In this document: positions 42,902-52,021 of the stretch, piece after piece
Position numbering within the stretch: the stretch's first letter is position 1
Layout: each line of letters starts with the position of its first letter
Assembly (NCBI RefSeq): GCF_009377205.1
Contig: NZ_VJZE01000010.1
Coordinates: 1-60,638 of the forward strand
Reading direction: 5' to 3'
Source of the DNA: Streptomyces phyllanthi
Lineage (GTDB): Bacteria; Actinomycetota; Actinomycetes; Streptomycetales; Streptomycetaceae
DNA length: 60,638 nt
Program-made: the position numbers and the translations under genes
The notes under the pieces: model-generated
The model's database searches: none
Told to the model about the DNA's origin: nothing
What the model saw: only the letters and a program-made list of their open reading frames with translations

Positions 42902-44398
42902 ATGTCACTTGAAGAGCGCGCTCCTGTCAACAGACGTCAGTTCATGTCCCGGTTGGGAGCCGGGACCGTGGCGCTCGTGGCCGGCTTCGACCTGGTCGCG
43001 CGGCAGTGGGTGACCGAAGCCGAGGCCGCGGACTGTCCGTCGTTCTCCACAGCGCCGCCTCTTGACGGCACCCTCACGTTCGACGCGGAGTCCATCGCGG
43101 CGAATTCGCACGACCAGGGCAACATCGTCTTCAACACACCGTGCGCGGTGCTCCGACCCGGTTCGGTCAAGGACATCCGGAGGATGATCGGCTACTGCGA
43201 CAGGAACGGCATCAAGGTCGCTCCGGCCGGCGCACACCACGCGATGTTCGGTCAACCGCTCGTGAGCGGTGGCCTGATCATCGAAATGGAGTCGCTGAAC
43301 ACGATCCACGCGATCGGCGCCAACGGCGCCGACGTCGATGCCGGCGTGCTGTGGAAGGACCTGATCGAGGCCGCGTACCAGCAGGGTCTCAGGCCGGCCT
43401 CGATCACCAGCTACACCAAGACGACCGTCGGCGGAACCCTTTCCATGGGCGGCATCGGGATGATGTCGGCCTATCGGGCGGGCGCGCAGGTCGATCACGC
43501 CCGGCAGCTCCAGGTGGTCACGGGCGACGGTCTGCTGGTGCAGTGCTCCAGCACGCAGAACAGCGAGCTGTTCGAGGCGGCGCTCGCCGGACTCGGTCAG
43601 TGCGGCGTGATCACACGAGCCACCGTCGACCTGGTGCCGGCCAAGCAGCTGGCCCGAACGTACCGGATCGTGTACGCGGACATACCGACCTTCTTCGCGG
43701 ACATCCGGATCCTGGCGAACCGCGGCGAGTTCGACTCGCTCGGCAGCATTCCCCAGCCCGGCACGGCACAGCCACTGACGCTGTGGGCCACCGTCTTCCA
43801 CAACCCGGGCGATGTGCCCGACGCGTCCCATCTGCTCCGCGGACTCAGCCCTGCCGCGGACAGCGCGCTCTTCGAGGACTACGACTTCCTGGAGTACATC
43901 TCCTTGGTCACCGACATGTACGACGCCTTCTCGGCGACCCTGGACTGGGACGCGAAAGTCAAGCCCTGGCTGGACCTGTTCCTGCCGGACGCCGCCGTCG
44001 AGAGTTACGTCGAGTCGCTGTTTCCGTCGCTGGCCCCCGAGGACCTGGGCCCGACAGGTTTCGGGCTGGTCTTCCCGATGCTGCGTTCGACCTACGGCCG
44101 ACCGCTGCTGCGGCTCCCGAGCGGGGCGAGCGGCCCCTGGGTCTGGCTGGTCAGCGTGCTGACGGATTCGGCCGAGTCCGGTCCCGACCCCGAGTTCGCG
44201 TCGCGGATGATGGACCGCAACTACCGTCTCTACCAGGAGGCGGCCGCCGTCGGCGGCGTGCGCTACCCCCACGGCGCGTGCGCGTTCACCGAGGCCGACT
44301 GGCAAGGGCACTACGGCTCGATGTGGACGCAGTTCGTCTCGTGGAAGAACCGCTACGACCCGAACTGCATCCTGACACCCGGCCCGGGCATCTTCTGA
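42902..44398 (+). CDS. Tat-exported FAD-binding oxidoreductase (VAO/BBE type)
   Basis: The 498-residue precursor begins SLEERAPVNRRQFMSRLGAG TVALVAGFDLVA, a twin-arginine signal (RRQFM). The FAD domain follows: NIVFNTPCAVLRPGSVKDIR, VAPAGAHHAMFGQPLVSGGL and TTVGGTLSMGGIGMMSAYRA with the pyrophosphate-binding Gly pattern. The middle is a substrate domain resembling cytokinin dehydrogenase, and the C-terminus WKNRYDPNCILTPGPGIF is the usual BBE-like ending. It should oxidise a small molecule outside the membrane using O2 or another acceptor; the substrate is unknown. GGAG lies 7 bp before ATG 42902. It stands alone. Confidence 0.85.
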   Translation: MSLEERAPVNRRQFMSRLGAGTVALVAGFDLVARQWVTEAEAADCPSFSTAPPLDGTLTFDAESIAANSHDQGNIVFNTPCAVLRPGSVKDIRRMIGYCDRNGIKVAPAGAHHAMFGQPLVSGGLIIEMESLNTIHAIGANGADVDAGVLWKDLIEAAYQQGLRPASITSYTKTTVGGTLSMGGIGMMSAYRAGAQVDHARQLQVVTGDGLLVQCSSTQNSELFEAALAGLGQCGVITRATVDLVPAKQLARTYRIVYADIPTFFADIRILANRGEFDSLGSIPQPGTAQPLTLWATVFHNPGDVPDASHLLRGLSPAADSALFEDYDFLEYISLVTDMYDAFSATLDWDAKVKPWLDLFLPDAAVESYVESLFPSLAPEDLGPTGFGLVFPMLRSTYGRPLLRLPSGASGPWVWLVSVLTDSAESGPDPEFASRMMDRNYRLYQEAAAVGGVRYPHGACAFTEADWQGHYGSMWTQFVSWKNRYDPNCILTPGPGIF

Positions 44399-44950
44399 CC
44401 AGCCGGGCTCAGGGCACGGGGCCGTCGGAGAGCCGGACGGTACCGCGCGGAGGGCCGTACGGGCGCGTCGAACAGGCCACGGCCCGGCGGACGGTGGTGC
44501 CTTGCTCGTCGAGCCGGCGAAAGCGCGGTCCGGCTGCCGGCCGGGGAGCCGTGCGTCGAGGCCTCGGCGTCTACCTCATGGTCGGCGCCGCGGAGTTGGT
44601 CGATGGCCATGCCGAGGCACCCACGGCACTGATTCCTGATGCGTGGGTCAGCTCGCGGTGTTCTGTTCCACCCGGGCCCTGGTGGTGACGGGCCGGTACC
44701 CGCTCGCCTTGTCGTAGCGTGGTCCCGAAAGGCATCGGGACAGCCGCCTGCGGAGCTGTAGTTCCCTGTGGCGTGAGTGTTGCCCAAGAGGGCGGTCCGT
44801 CGGTGTGTGGCCGGCCCGCGCGTCCTGCGTAGTCTTCTCTCCAGACCAGCAGCAACCGGTCCCGGACAAGGCGTTTCTGACTCTCCCGAAGGGGCCGGCC
44901 CCCGACGGGAGACGGGAGCGGGCACTGCACTCTCCCGAGGAAGGATGGTC
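44399..44950. other. Intergenic region with a strong hairpin
   Basis: No gene is supported. CTCCCG (44883-44888) and CGGGAG (44906-44911) enclose the perfect palindrome GGGGCCGGCCCC (44891-44902), a stable nested hairpin ending 40 bp before the DUF2235 start codon. It lacks a T run, so it may be a 5'-leader structure rather than a terminator. Confidence 0.4.
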
Positions 44951-46141
44951 ATGGCCAAGCGTCTGATCGTCTGCTGCGACGGAACCTGGAACCTCGCCGA
45001 CCAGACGAGCAAGACCAACGTCACCAAGGTGGCCCTGTCCGTGCTCCCGCGGTCCGCCGCCGGGACGGAACAGCGCGTCTACTACCGCAACGGGGTGGGC
45101 ACGCGTCGTTGGGAACGGCTGCTGGGAGGCGGCTTCGGGATGGGCCTGTCGCGGAACGTCATCGACGCCTACCGCTTCCTCGTCCACAACTACGAGCCCG
45201 GCGACAAGCTGTACCTGTTCGGGTTCAGCCGGGGGGCGTACACCGCGCGCAGCCTGGCGGGGCTGGTGCGCAACTCCGGGATCCTGCGCCGCGAGAACGC
45301 CGACCGGGTCAAGGAGGCGTGGGCGCTCTATCGCGACCGGGTCGAGCAGCCGAGCGGCGCGGCGTCCACCCTGTTCCGCCGCGCGTTCGCATACGAGCCG
45401 GAGATCCACTTCATCGGCGTGTGGGACACGGTCGGGGCCCTGGGCATCCCGGTTCCGGGGCCGCGGTGGCTCAAGCCGGTCGTGAACGTGGTCAACCGCC
45501 GCTGGGCGTTCCACGACACCGAACTGAGCAGCCGGGTGAAGGGAGCCTTCCACGCACTGGCCATCGACGAGCAGCGGACGGCGTTCCGGCCGACGGTCTG
45601 GAGCCGACCGCCCGGTGCCGCCGACAGCAAGCAGGAGCTGCGGCAGGTGTGGTTCGCCGGCGTGCACAGCGACATCGGCGGTGGCTATCCGGAGACGTCG
45701 CTGTCCGACATCGCCCTGCTGTGGATGGTCCATCATGCCCGCAGGTACGGGCTGGAGTTCGACACGGAAGCGCTGAGCCCGACCGGACCGCGTGAGATGA
45801 GCCCGGACCGGAGCATCGAGTTCAGGGTGCGGCCCCTCGTCATGGGCGAGCTGCACGACTCGCGCACGGGTCTGTACCGACTGGCCGGGCCGCTGCACCG
45901 GCCCATCGGGCGGACGGCGGACGGCGGCGGCCCCGACAGGAGCCAGTACCTGGCCGTCACCGCCAGGGAACGCCACGACGGGGAAGTGGCCTACCGGCCG
46001 CCGGAGCTCGACCGGTATCTCGACGACGAGGCGAACGTACGCGTCGAAACGGTGTCCCTGGACGTCCACGGCGCGGACCTGTCGAGTGGGAGATCCGTCC
46101 CGCCGTCACCGCCGACTGCGGAGGTGGCCGAACCTCATTAG
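44951..46141 (+). CDS. DUF2235 hydrolase (Tle1-like alpha/beta domain)
   Basis: The 396-residue protein opens AKRLIVCCDGTWNLADQTSK TNVTKVAL, typical of DUF2235. The nucleophile elbow is YLFGFSRGAYTARSLAGLVR (G-x-S-x-G), preceded by YRFLVHNYEPGD, and the acid/histidine region includes FIGVWDTVGALGIP and VWFAGVHSDIGGGYPETSLS. In proteobacteria this fold is the catalytic domain of type VI phospholipase effectors. In Streptomyces it is usually cytoplasmic, without a signal peptide as here, with unknown substrate. ATG 44951 is chosen because GAAGG lies 6 bp upstream. Confidence 0.88.
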   Translation: MAKRLIVCCDGTWNLADQTSKTNVTKVALSVLPRSAAGTEQRVYYRNGVGTRRWERLLGGGFGMGLSRNVIDAYRFLVHNYEPGDKLYLFGFSRGAYTARSLAGLVRNSGILRRENADRVKEAWALYRDRVEQPSGAASTLFRRAFAYEPEIHFIGVWDTVGALGIPVPGPRWLKPVVNVVNRRWAFHDTELSSRVKGAFHALAIDEQRTAFRPTVWSRPPGAADSKQELRQVWFAGVHSDIGGGYPETSLSDIALLWMVHHARRYGLEFDTEALSPTGPREMSPDRSIEFRVRPLVMGELHDSRTGLYRLAGPLHRPIGRTADGGGPDRSQYLAVTARERHDGEVAYRPPELDRYLDDEANVRVETVSLDVHGADLSSGRSVPPSPPTAEVAEPH

Positions 46142-46739
46142 CCTCGTGGGGCAGCGCGGTTCGTCCGAGGCGACAGCCCGCGCGGCCAGGCCTCAATCCG
46201 GCCGTCTTTCCCTCGCCGCCGCTCCGAGCCTCCGGGGGCTCAGCGCCGTCGACCGGTCGCGCTCTGCAGGCGCCGCCTGCGCCGGTCTGACCATGCTGCC
46301 CGGCGCCCTTCTCCTCGGGCTCGTCGCCAACGCCTGCCAGGACTCGCTCTGCCGCCTCCTGGCAGGTCACCTGGTGACCGGCCCGTGCCCAGGGCACCGG
46401 CTGCCGCCGTGGTCGCCGGACCAGATGCCGGCCCTGCCCGCCGGCTGACGGTCCCATGTCTGGAGCGCCGCCACCTCGAAGAGGGCGCCTTGCGCAGAGG
46501 ATCTCCCCGATGTCCAACCTCCGGACCCGGGCGCTTGCCCGGCGTGCGACAGCCGTGGGCGAGCAGCCGTCGGCCGGGCACGTGCGGAGGTCCTCCCGTG
46601 GCGCGCAGGGCTGGACGTACGCCGATGCCGGGCGTGTCCTGTCGTGGACGGCGTCCGTGTGCCGTGGCTTTGGCGAGCGCCGCGGTGTCCCCACCGTGCA
46701 GGAGCTTCTTCCCGCGCCGTGCCGTCTCTGGGATGATCA
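46142..46739. other. Intergenic region with inverted repeats
   Basis: No gene is supported in about 600 bp between two genes of the same direction. CCTGCCAGGA (46333-46342) pairs perfectly with TCCTGGCAGG (46357-46366), a 10-bp stem with a 14-base loop. Immediately after it lies GGTCACCTGGTGACC (46365-46379), a perfect operator-like palindrome around a 3-base centre. The first may be a rho-independent-like end for the DUF2235 gene without a T run; the second may bind a dimeric regulator. Confidence 0.4.
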
Positions 46740-48635
46740 ATGGTTATGAACGGGGCGAATGAACTTCATCGGTTGTTCGAGGCATGGGCGCGGGAGACTC
46801 CGGACCGGCCCGCGGTGGTCACCAGACGAGCACAGCTCACCTACGAGGTACTGGATGTCCGGGCCAACCGGCTGGCGCGGCATCTGCTGAACACCGGGTT
46901 CGACGCCGGTGAGACCGTGGCCGTGTGCATCTCGCGGCTGCCGGATCTGCTGGTCGCCGTGGTCGGCGTACTCAAGGCGGGCGGGGCCTACACCGTGATC
47001 GGTCCGCAGCAGCCGACCGGGGACATCGGGCGGTTGCTGGAGCGGGCAGGGGCGAACACCGTCCTGACGTACGAGCAGTTCCGGCCGAGCGTCGACGACG
47101 GCACCGGCCGTCTCGTCGTCTGTCTGGACACCGACGCCGGCCTCATCGACGCCCACTCCCCCGAGCCCCCTTCCGCGCCCTGCGGGGCCACCGCCGCGGT
47201 TCTCTTCACCGCGGGTACCACGGGCGAAGCGCGGCCCTTCGCCGCGGGACACCAGCGGCTGCGTGCCGCGTACGGGTCCTGGGCCGAGGTGTTCGGCCTG
47301 AGCCCCTCCGACGTCCATCTGGTGACCGCGCCGACGGACACAGCCGCCTTCACCTACGGCTGGATACGGGCACTGTGCTCCGGGGGCACTCTGGTGCTGC
47401 CGGAGGGCGAGGCCCGGCCGGCGCTGCGGGGCCTGCCCTTCGCGGGGGACGTCACGGTGCTCGACACCGACCCGGTGACGGCCGGTTCCCTGCTCGAGGG
47501 CTCCGTGCCCGTGGGGCTGCGGCTGGTGGCGGTCGGCGGGGAACGGCTCGCGCTCGACGAGCAGGTACGGCTCCAGGGGCGGCTGGCACCGGGGGCGCGG
47601 CTGCTCAATGTCTACGGGCCCGTGGAGGTCGCCGGCTGCGGCACCTGGTTCGAGACGCACCAGCTCTCCGGTCCGGTGCACGAACCCGGACGGTTCTGCC
47701 TGCTCGGCCGCCCGTTTCCCGGGTCCCGGGCCGAGGTCCGCAAGGGCGAGATCTGGCTGACGCCCCCCGGCGGCCTCGATGGCGGTGAAGCCCTGCCCAC
47801 CGGTGACGCGGGAACGCTGCGGGAGGACGGGCTGCTGGAGTTCGGCGGCCGGCTGGCTCACCGGGTCACCGTCCGCGGCCGTACGGTCGATCCGCACCGG
47901 GCCGAGGCCGCGCTGGCCACCCACCCCCAGATCCGGGAGTCCGTGATCACCGCGGTGGACGAGAATCGGCTGGTCGCCTACGTCGTACCGAAGGCCCTCA
48001 GCGCCCGCCCGGGCGCCGACACGATACGTACCCATCTGACGGGTGTCGTGCCGGACCAGGAGATCCCGGCATCCGTGGTGACCGTCAGGGCCCTGCCTCG
48101 TAACCGGGCCGGGAAGATCGACCGGGCTGTGCTGCCGCTGCCCGCGCAGCGCGCGGCGTCCGGCGGGGTGAGCGGCAAGGGCGGTGGGGCGGAGCCGGGT
48201 CCGGAAGGGCTCCTCTACGGAACGGGGTGCGCGATGCTGGTCGTGGCCCTGCCGTTGGCCGCGTTCCTCACCGATGTGTTCTGGCCGGGCTCCACCGACC
48301 TGACCTACGTTCCCGCGCCGTGGTCGTGGCTCTTCGGCGGTCTGTACGCCGCCGAGTTGCTGGCCTTCAGCGTGGGTCTCGCCTTCCTGTTCGCCGGGCG
48401 TCCGCTGATGCGCCGTCAGGGTCGTTCGAGCGGTCTGACGACGGCGGCCCATCTGGCCGTCGTCTGGCTGCTGGTCTCCTGGTGGCCGCAGGACAACTTC
48501 TACCGGCTCGCCGCGAAGACCGACTGGGAACGGCAGGCGGCGCTGGTGTACGTCTTCAATGTGCCGTTGATGATCGCGGCGGTGGTGGTGGCGGTGTACG
48601 TGACGCGGCGTCCGGACCCCTCGGCTACGGAGTGA
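46740..48635 (+). CDS. Adenylate-forming (AMP-binding) enzyme fused to a C-terminal membrane domain
   Basis: The 631-residue protein has an NRPS-like adenylation domain (about 1-465): LTYEVLDVRANRLARHLL, VGVLKAGGAYTVIGPQQP, the nucleotide loop LFTAGTTGEARP (near residue 158), NVYGPVE (A5), LPTGDAG (A7) and PRNRAGKIDR with the A10 Lys near 456. The phosphate-binding loop lacks the usual Pro-Lys. From about 495 come four hydrophobic segments (GTGCAMLVVALPLAAFLTDV, WLFGGLYAAELLAFSVGLAF, TTAAHLAVVWLLVSWW, ALVYVFNVPLMIAAVVVAVY). No carrier domain is present. It would activate an acid at the membrane. It overlaps the convergent ATP-grasp gene by 11 bp. A start at 46746 is also possible. Confidence 0.8.
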   Translation: MVMNGANELHRLFEAWARETPDRPAVVTRRAQLTYEVLDVRANRLARHLLNTGFDAGETVAVCISRLPDLLVAVVGVLKAGGAYTVIGPQQPTGDIGRLLERAGANTVLTYEQFRPSVDDGTGRLVVCLDTDAGLIDAHSPEPPSAPCGATAAVLFTAGTTGEARPFAAGHQRLRAAYGSWAEVFGLSPSDVHLVTAPTDTAAFTYGWIRALCSGGTLVLPEGEARPALRGLPFAGDVTVLDTDPVTAGSLLEGSVPVGLRLVAVGGERLALDEQVRLQGRLAPGARLLNVYGPVEVAGCGTWFETHQLSGPVHEPGRFCLLGRPFPGSRAEVRKGEIWLTPPGGLDGGEALPTGDAGTLREDGLLEFGGRLAHRVTVRGRTVDPHRAEAALATHPQIRESVITAVDENRLVAYVVPKALSARPGADTIRTHLTGVVPDQEIPASVVTVRALPRNRAGKIDRAVLPLPAQRAASGGVSGKGGGAEPGPEGLLYGTGCAMLVVALPLAAFLTDVFWPGSTDLTYVPAPWSWLFGGLYAAELLAFSVGLAFLFAGRPLMRRQGRSSGLTTAAHLAVVWLLVSWWPQDNFYRLAAKTDWERQAALVYVFNVPLMIAAVVVAVYVTRRPDPSATE

Positions 48636-50436
48636 ACATCCGCCCGGTGTCCTGGGCGGCGGCACGCACCAGCGCCTCGGCGGCGTCCAGGCGTTCACGG
48701 GTGTGCGCGGCCAGGACGACGCCGAGACGCGGGGCGGGTTCGAAGGAGGCGGTGGGGATCGAGGGCACCAGGACGGCGTCGATCCCGCCGCACCGCTTCG
48801 CCGTCTCCCGCAGCAGGGCGGACAGTTCGGGGCCGGGCAGCCGGGCGCCGAGCGGGACGTGGTCGACGGTGCGGACGAGGTGGTCGCCCCCTCGGGTCTC
48901 GTCGAGCCGTGCCTTGACCATGAAGGCGACGGAAGGACCCGTCATCCGGAGGTTGATCTCGGTGGGTGCCGGGCGGCCGTCCGGGCCGGTCACGAAGTCG
49001 ACGTCGAACCACCCCCGGTAACCGCTCGCGGCGATCCGCTCCCCCACTGCTCTGCCGAAGCGCGCCAGGGTCTCGGTGAGCGGTTGCGGCACGACACCGG
49101 GCCCGACGGTGGCGCCCTGGTAGGCGGTGCCCTCGACGTCCATCACGGCGACACCCACCTCGTGCACCCGCCCTGCCGTGTCCACCAGTCCGTCGAAGGT
49201 CAGGTCCCTGGGCTCGGTCTCCCCGGCGACGAACTCCTCCAGAAGCAGGGGCCCGCGGGGCAGCGGGGGCCGGAATCCGTAGTCCCGGATCACCCAGGTT
49301 CCCGATCCTCCGGCGCCGTGCTCGGTCTTCACGACGGTGGCCCGACCCTCGCGGCTCCGTGCCCTGAGCAGTCGCGCCGCCGCACGCCGGGTGGCCGCCT
49401 GCCACTGCTCCGGCACCCTGATTCCCGGGTGGGCGGGCGAGAGCCGTGTGAACAGCTCGTGCGCGGCCCGCTTGGACTCGTACCGCAGAGCGTCCGGGCC
49501 CAGTGGCTCGCCGGCGAGTTCGGCGAAGGCGGGAGTACGGCCCCACGGTACGAGGGGCAGGCCGAGGGACTTCAGGCGCTCGGCGAGTGCGGGGCGGGAC
49601 AGGACGGCCCGGCTGAGGCCACTCGCCTGCTCGTCCGGCGGCACCGGGAGGGCGGGGTCCGCGGCGGGGAACAGCCGGCGGACCGGGCCGGTACGGCTCC
49701 GATCCATGCCCGACGCCGCGCCGGGCTCCGTCAGGCCGTCGTACACCTCCACGGGTCCCCAGCCCAGGGCGCCGCCGACCAGGTCGATCCAGTCGGGCGG
49801 AACCGCCCGGGGCAGGATCAGCACGGCCGGGTGCGGGGAGATGAGGGCGGCCAGACAGGAATAGTGCGCGGCCTGGGAGGAGGCGGGGCCGAACTGGGAC
49901 TGGAACTCGGCGACGTTGCCGAGGTGGACCGCCCGACGGCCTCCCGTCCAGGCGTGGGTCCAGCCGTCGCGCGGGGTCGCGAAGACCACTTCGAGGAGGG
50001 GCAGTTCACGTCCCGCGATGGAGCCGGAGGGCGTACGTCCGACGGGGCGGGCGCCCATCCGGCGGTAGAACGGTTCCGCGTTCGGATCCGATTCGATGGT
50101 GATCCGGGTGAACCCGAGGTCGCGGGCGGCTCCCATCACATGGGAGTACAGGGCTCGGCCCACGCCGCGGCCGATGGCGCGGGGCTCGACGAAGCACAGG
50201 CCCACACGGCCCTGGGGAGCCGTGCCCTCCAGGGAGGCGACGCCGAGCATCCCCAGGTCCGCGTCCTCGGCGACGACGATCCGGCGGTCGGCGATCTCGC
50301 CCGGCCGGACGGTGAGTTCCTCACGGCACGCTTCCAGGAACTCCGCGTCGTACCCCCAGTGCGCCTTCGAGCGCAGGACGAGCTCGGTCAGTGCCGTCGC
50401 TTCCTCGGCTCGCGCGGGTCGGATCCGCACCCCCAC
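48625..50436 (-). CDS. GNAT acetyltransferase/ATP-grasp ligase fusion
   Basis: Residues 1-150 are a GNAT domain (VRIRPARAEEATALTELVLR, GLCFVEPRAIGRGVGRALYS HVMGAARDLGF with the acetyl-CoA loop R-G-x-G-x-A-like, FYRRMGARPVG). After a linker region with HLGNVAEFQSQFG, an ATP-grasp domain runs from about 320 to 590: KRAAHELFTRLSPAHPG, ATVVKTEHGAGGSGTWVIRD (P-loop-like), GPLLLEEFVAGETEPRDLTF, YRGWFDVDFVTGPDGRPAPT EINLRMTGPS with the metal-binding E-x-N. Such enzymes make amide or peptide bonds. GTG 50436 follows AGGAGG. It lies downstream of the YbdK-like ligase in the same direction, separated by a MITE-like element. Confidence 0.88.
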   Translation of the reverse strand: MGVRIRPARAEEATALTELVLRSKAHWGYDAEFLEACREELTVRPGEIADRRIVVAEDADLGMLGVASLEGTAPQGRVGLCFVEPRAIGRGVGRALYSHVMGAARDLGFTRITIESDPNAEPFYRRMGARPVGRTPSGSIAGRELPLLEVVFATPRDGWTHAWTGGRRAVHLGNVAEFQSQFGPASSQAAHYSCLAALISPHPAVLILPRAVPPDWIDLVGGALGWGPVEVYDGLTEPGAASGMDRSRTGPVRRLFPAADPALPVPPDEQASGLSRAVLSRPALAERLKSLGLPLVPWGRTPAFAELAGEPLGPDALRYESKRAAHELFTRLSPAHPGIRVPEQWQAATRRAAARLLRARSREGRATVVKTEHGAGGSGTWVIRDYGFRPPLPRGPLLLEEFVAGETEPRDLTFDGLVDTAGRVHEVGVAVMDVEGTAYQGATVGPGVVPQPLTETLARFGRAVGERIAASGYRGWFDVDFVTGPDGRPAPTEINLRMTGPSVAFMVKARLDETRGGDHLVRTVDHVPLGARLPGPELSALLRETAKRCGGIDAVLVPSIPTASFEPAPRLGVVLAAHTRERLDAAEALVRAAAQDTGRMFTP

Positions 50437-50524
50437 CCCGTACCTCCTGGACGCCGGATCGTGTGGTCAGACTAGACCTTGCCCGCCGGCGTCAGCCTCC
50501 CGGCGCCTTCCCCGCCGGCGGCAG

Positions 50525-50725
50525 CTAGTGCTGTGACCGGAAAGGTTCACCGGCTCGCGACGCCCGGCACGGCACCTCGCCGCGTTGTCGCATCACCCGA
50601 GTACATCCAGTACGCGGGCGATGCTCCGCCTTGCGATGCTCCCCCACTGCCTGAACGGCGTGGGAGGTGCCCCCAGCACCGGACGCCGCGAGCTTTCCGG
50701 CAAACCTTTCCGGCCACAGCACTAG
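50525..50725. mobile_element. MITE-like element with long terminal inverted repeats
   Basis: The 201-bp unit begins CTAGTGCTGTGACCGGAAAG and, read from the other end, CTAGTGCTGTGGCCGGAAAG; the similarity goes on imperfectly for about 45 bp on each side (CTCGCGACGCCCGG against CTCGCGGCGTCCGG). It has no coding capacity. The inside contains the Streptomyces repeat text CGCGTTGTCGCATCACCCGA and a CTCCCCCAC/GTGGGAG stem. The right end supplies the TAG that ends the carboxylate-amine ligase gene. It is probably mobilised by a transposase elsewhere. Confidence 0.8.
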
Positions 50726-51795
50726 GCCGCCGTGCGGGTCGCGCAGTCCCTGACGACTGCGGCGAGTTCGCCGGTTCGTTCGAAGATCTGTCGCTGGCGG
50801 CGTGCCCCGTTTCCCCGTTCCAGGAGGCTCGCGAGGCGCTCCTCCGCGGAGGGCAGGTCGCCCGCGTCGTCCAGTGCCTCCCGTACGTGGTCGAGCAGGG
50901 ACCGTACGACCGTCTGTGCGGGTGCCGGGGTCCAGGTCAGGGGCTGGACCAGGCGGTCGTCCAGGCCGGAGCGGCCCGCTCGCCAGCCGGCGAGGCGCAG
51001 GAGGCCGATTCCGGCGGGTTCCGGGGGGTCTCCGGCTCGCCACTCGCGGGCGGCGGTCTCCACAAGGGCTCGTATGAGAGTGGCGAGCAGGACGGTGTCC
51101 TCGGCCTCCATGCACACGTCCGCGACGCGTACCTCGACGGTCGGGTAGTTGCGGGACAGACGGGCGTCGAAGTAGATCATGCCCTCGTCGAGCAGGGCGC
51201 CCGTGTCGAGCATGGCGCGCACCTGCCGGCGGTAGCGCTCGGCGGAGCCGAAGATCTCCACCGGGCCCGCGGAGGGCCAGCGGCCCCAGACCCGGCTGCG
51301 GTAGCTGCTGTACCCGGTGTCGCGGCCCTGCCAGAACGGCGAGTTGCCGCTCAGCGCCACCAGGGGCGCGAGCCAGGGCCGTATGCGGTCGAGCACGGCG
51401 ACGCCTTCCTCGTCGGACAGGACGCCCACATGGATGTGGCAGCCGCAGGTGAGCTGTTCCTGCGCGGTGAGCGCGAACTCCTCCCGCATCCAGCGGTAGC
51501 GCTCGCTGGAGGTGAGCGAGGGGTGCACCGGCAGCGGGGAGGTGGCGAGGGCCACCGGGACGGCGCCGACGCGCGCCGCGCGCCGGGCGGCCTCGGCCCG
51601 CCAGCGCCTGATCTCCTGGGACAGTCCGCCCGTCGCGGACATGGGCCGGGTCGCGACCTCGAGCTGTTCGAGTTGGAGTTCCTGTTCCAGCCCGCTGTCG
51701 GGTGCGAGGGCGAGCACCGCGCCGGAGACCGCTCGGGGCTCTCCCGTGTCCGCGTCCACGAGTATGAGCTCCTCCTCGACTCCTACGGTTCGCAT
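50722..51795 (-). CDS. YbdK-type carboxylate-amine ligase (glutamate-cysteine ligase GCS2 family)
   Basis: The 357-residue product starts MRTVGVEEELILVDADTGEP, the usual opening of the GCS2/YbdK family, with LEQLEVATRPMSATGGLSQE, the metal-binding box TCGCHIHVGVLSDEEGVAVL, LSGNSPFWQGRDTGYSSYRS and YPTVEVRVADVCMEAEDTVL. These enzymes ligate an amino acid to the gamma-carboxyl of glutamate or a related acid with ATP. ATG 51795 follows GGGAAGG. The stop codon TAG (50722-50724) is the first triplet of a MITE-like element, so the natural C-terminus may have been altered by a few residues. It precedes the GNAT/ATP-grasp gene. Confidence 0.88.
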   Translation of the reverse strand: MRTVGVEEELILVDADTGEPRAVSGAVLALAPDSGLEQELQLEQLEVATRPMSATGGLSQEIRRWRAEAARRAARVGAVPVALATSPLPVHPSLTSSERYRWMREEFALTAQEQLTCGCHIHVGVLSDEEGVAVLDRIRPWLAPLVALSGNSPFWQGRDTGYSSYRSRVWGRWPSAGPVEIFGSAERYRRQVRAMLDTGALLDEGMIYFDARLSRNYPTVEVRVADVCMEAEDTVLLATLIRALVETAAREWRAGDPPEPAGIGLLRLAGWRAGRSGLDDRLVQPLTWTPAPAQTVVRSLLDHVREALDDAGDLPSAEERLASLLERGNGARRQRQIFERTGELAAVVRDCATRTAA

Positions 51796-52021
51796 GCGGG
51801 CCCTTCCCGGTGACGAGCCGACGCCGTACTCCTCCGTCGCTTGGCGGCGTTCCTGTTCGTGCCTGTCCTGTCGAGTAGCCCGTTGCGTCGACCGCATGTG
51901 CGGGTGCACCGGTGAAGGCCGGAAACCGACCCGACGCCCGTGCCTTCGGCGGGCGCGTCGACGCGTGGGTCGGGGCGCGGCGGGCCGAGGGCGCGGGCGG
52001 CGGGTGGCCGACGCGAGTGCC

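Noticed and set aside
42408..42908. Minus-strand frame of 166 codons in the gap before the FAD oxidoreductase
   Set aside because: Ser/Pro/Arg-rich text without family character, poor start context, and it would overlap the next gene's start region.
46737..48698. Long minus-strand frame over the adenylate-forming gene
   Set aside because: Composition is Arg/Pro/Gln-rich without motifs, while the plus strand carries all adenylation motifs.
48703..50475. Long plus-strand frame over the GNAT/ATP-grasp gene
   Set aside because: No protein motifs; explained as high-GC antisense reading.
50640..50676. TGCTCCCCCACTGCC text in the MITE, similar to CRISPR repeats
   Set aside because: It occurs once, with no periodic copies, and belongs to the internal stem of the MITE-like element.
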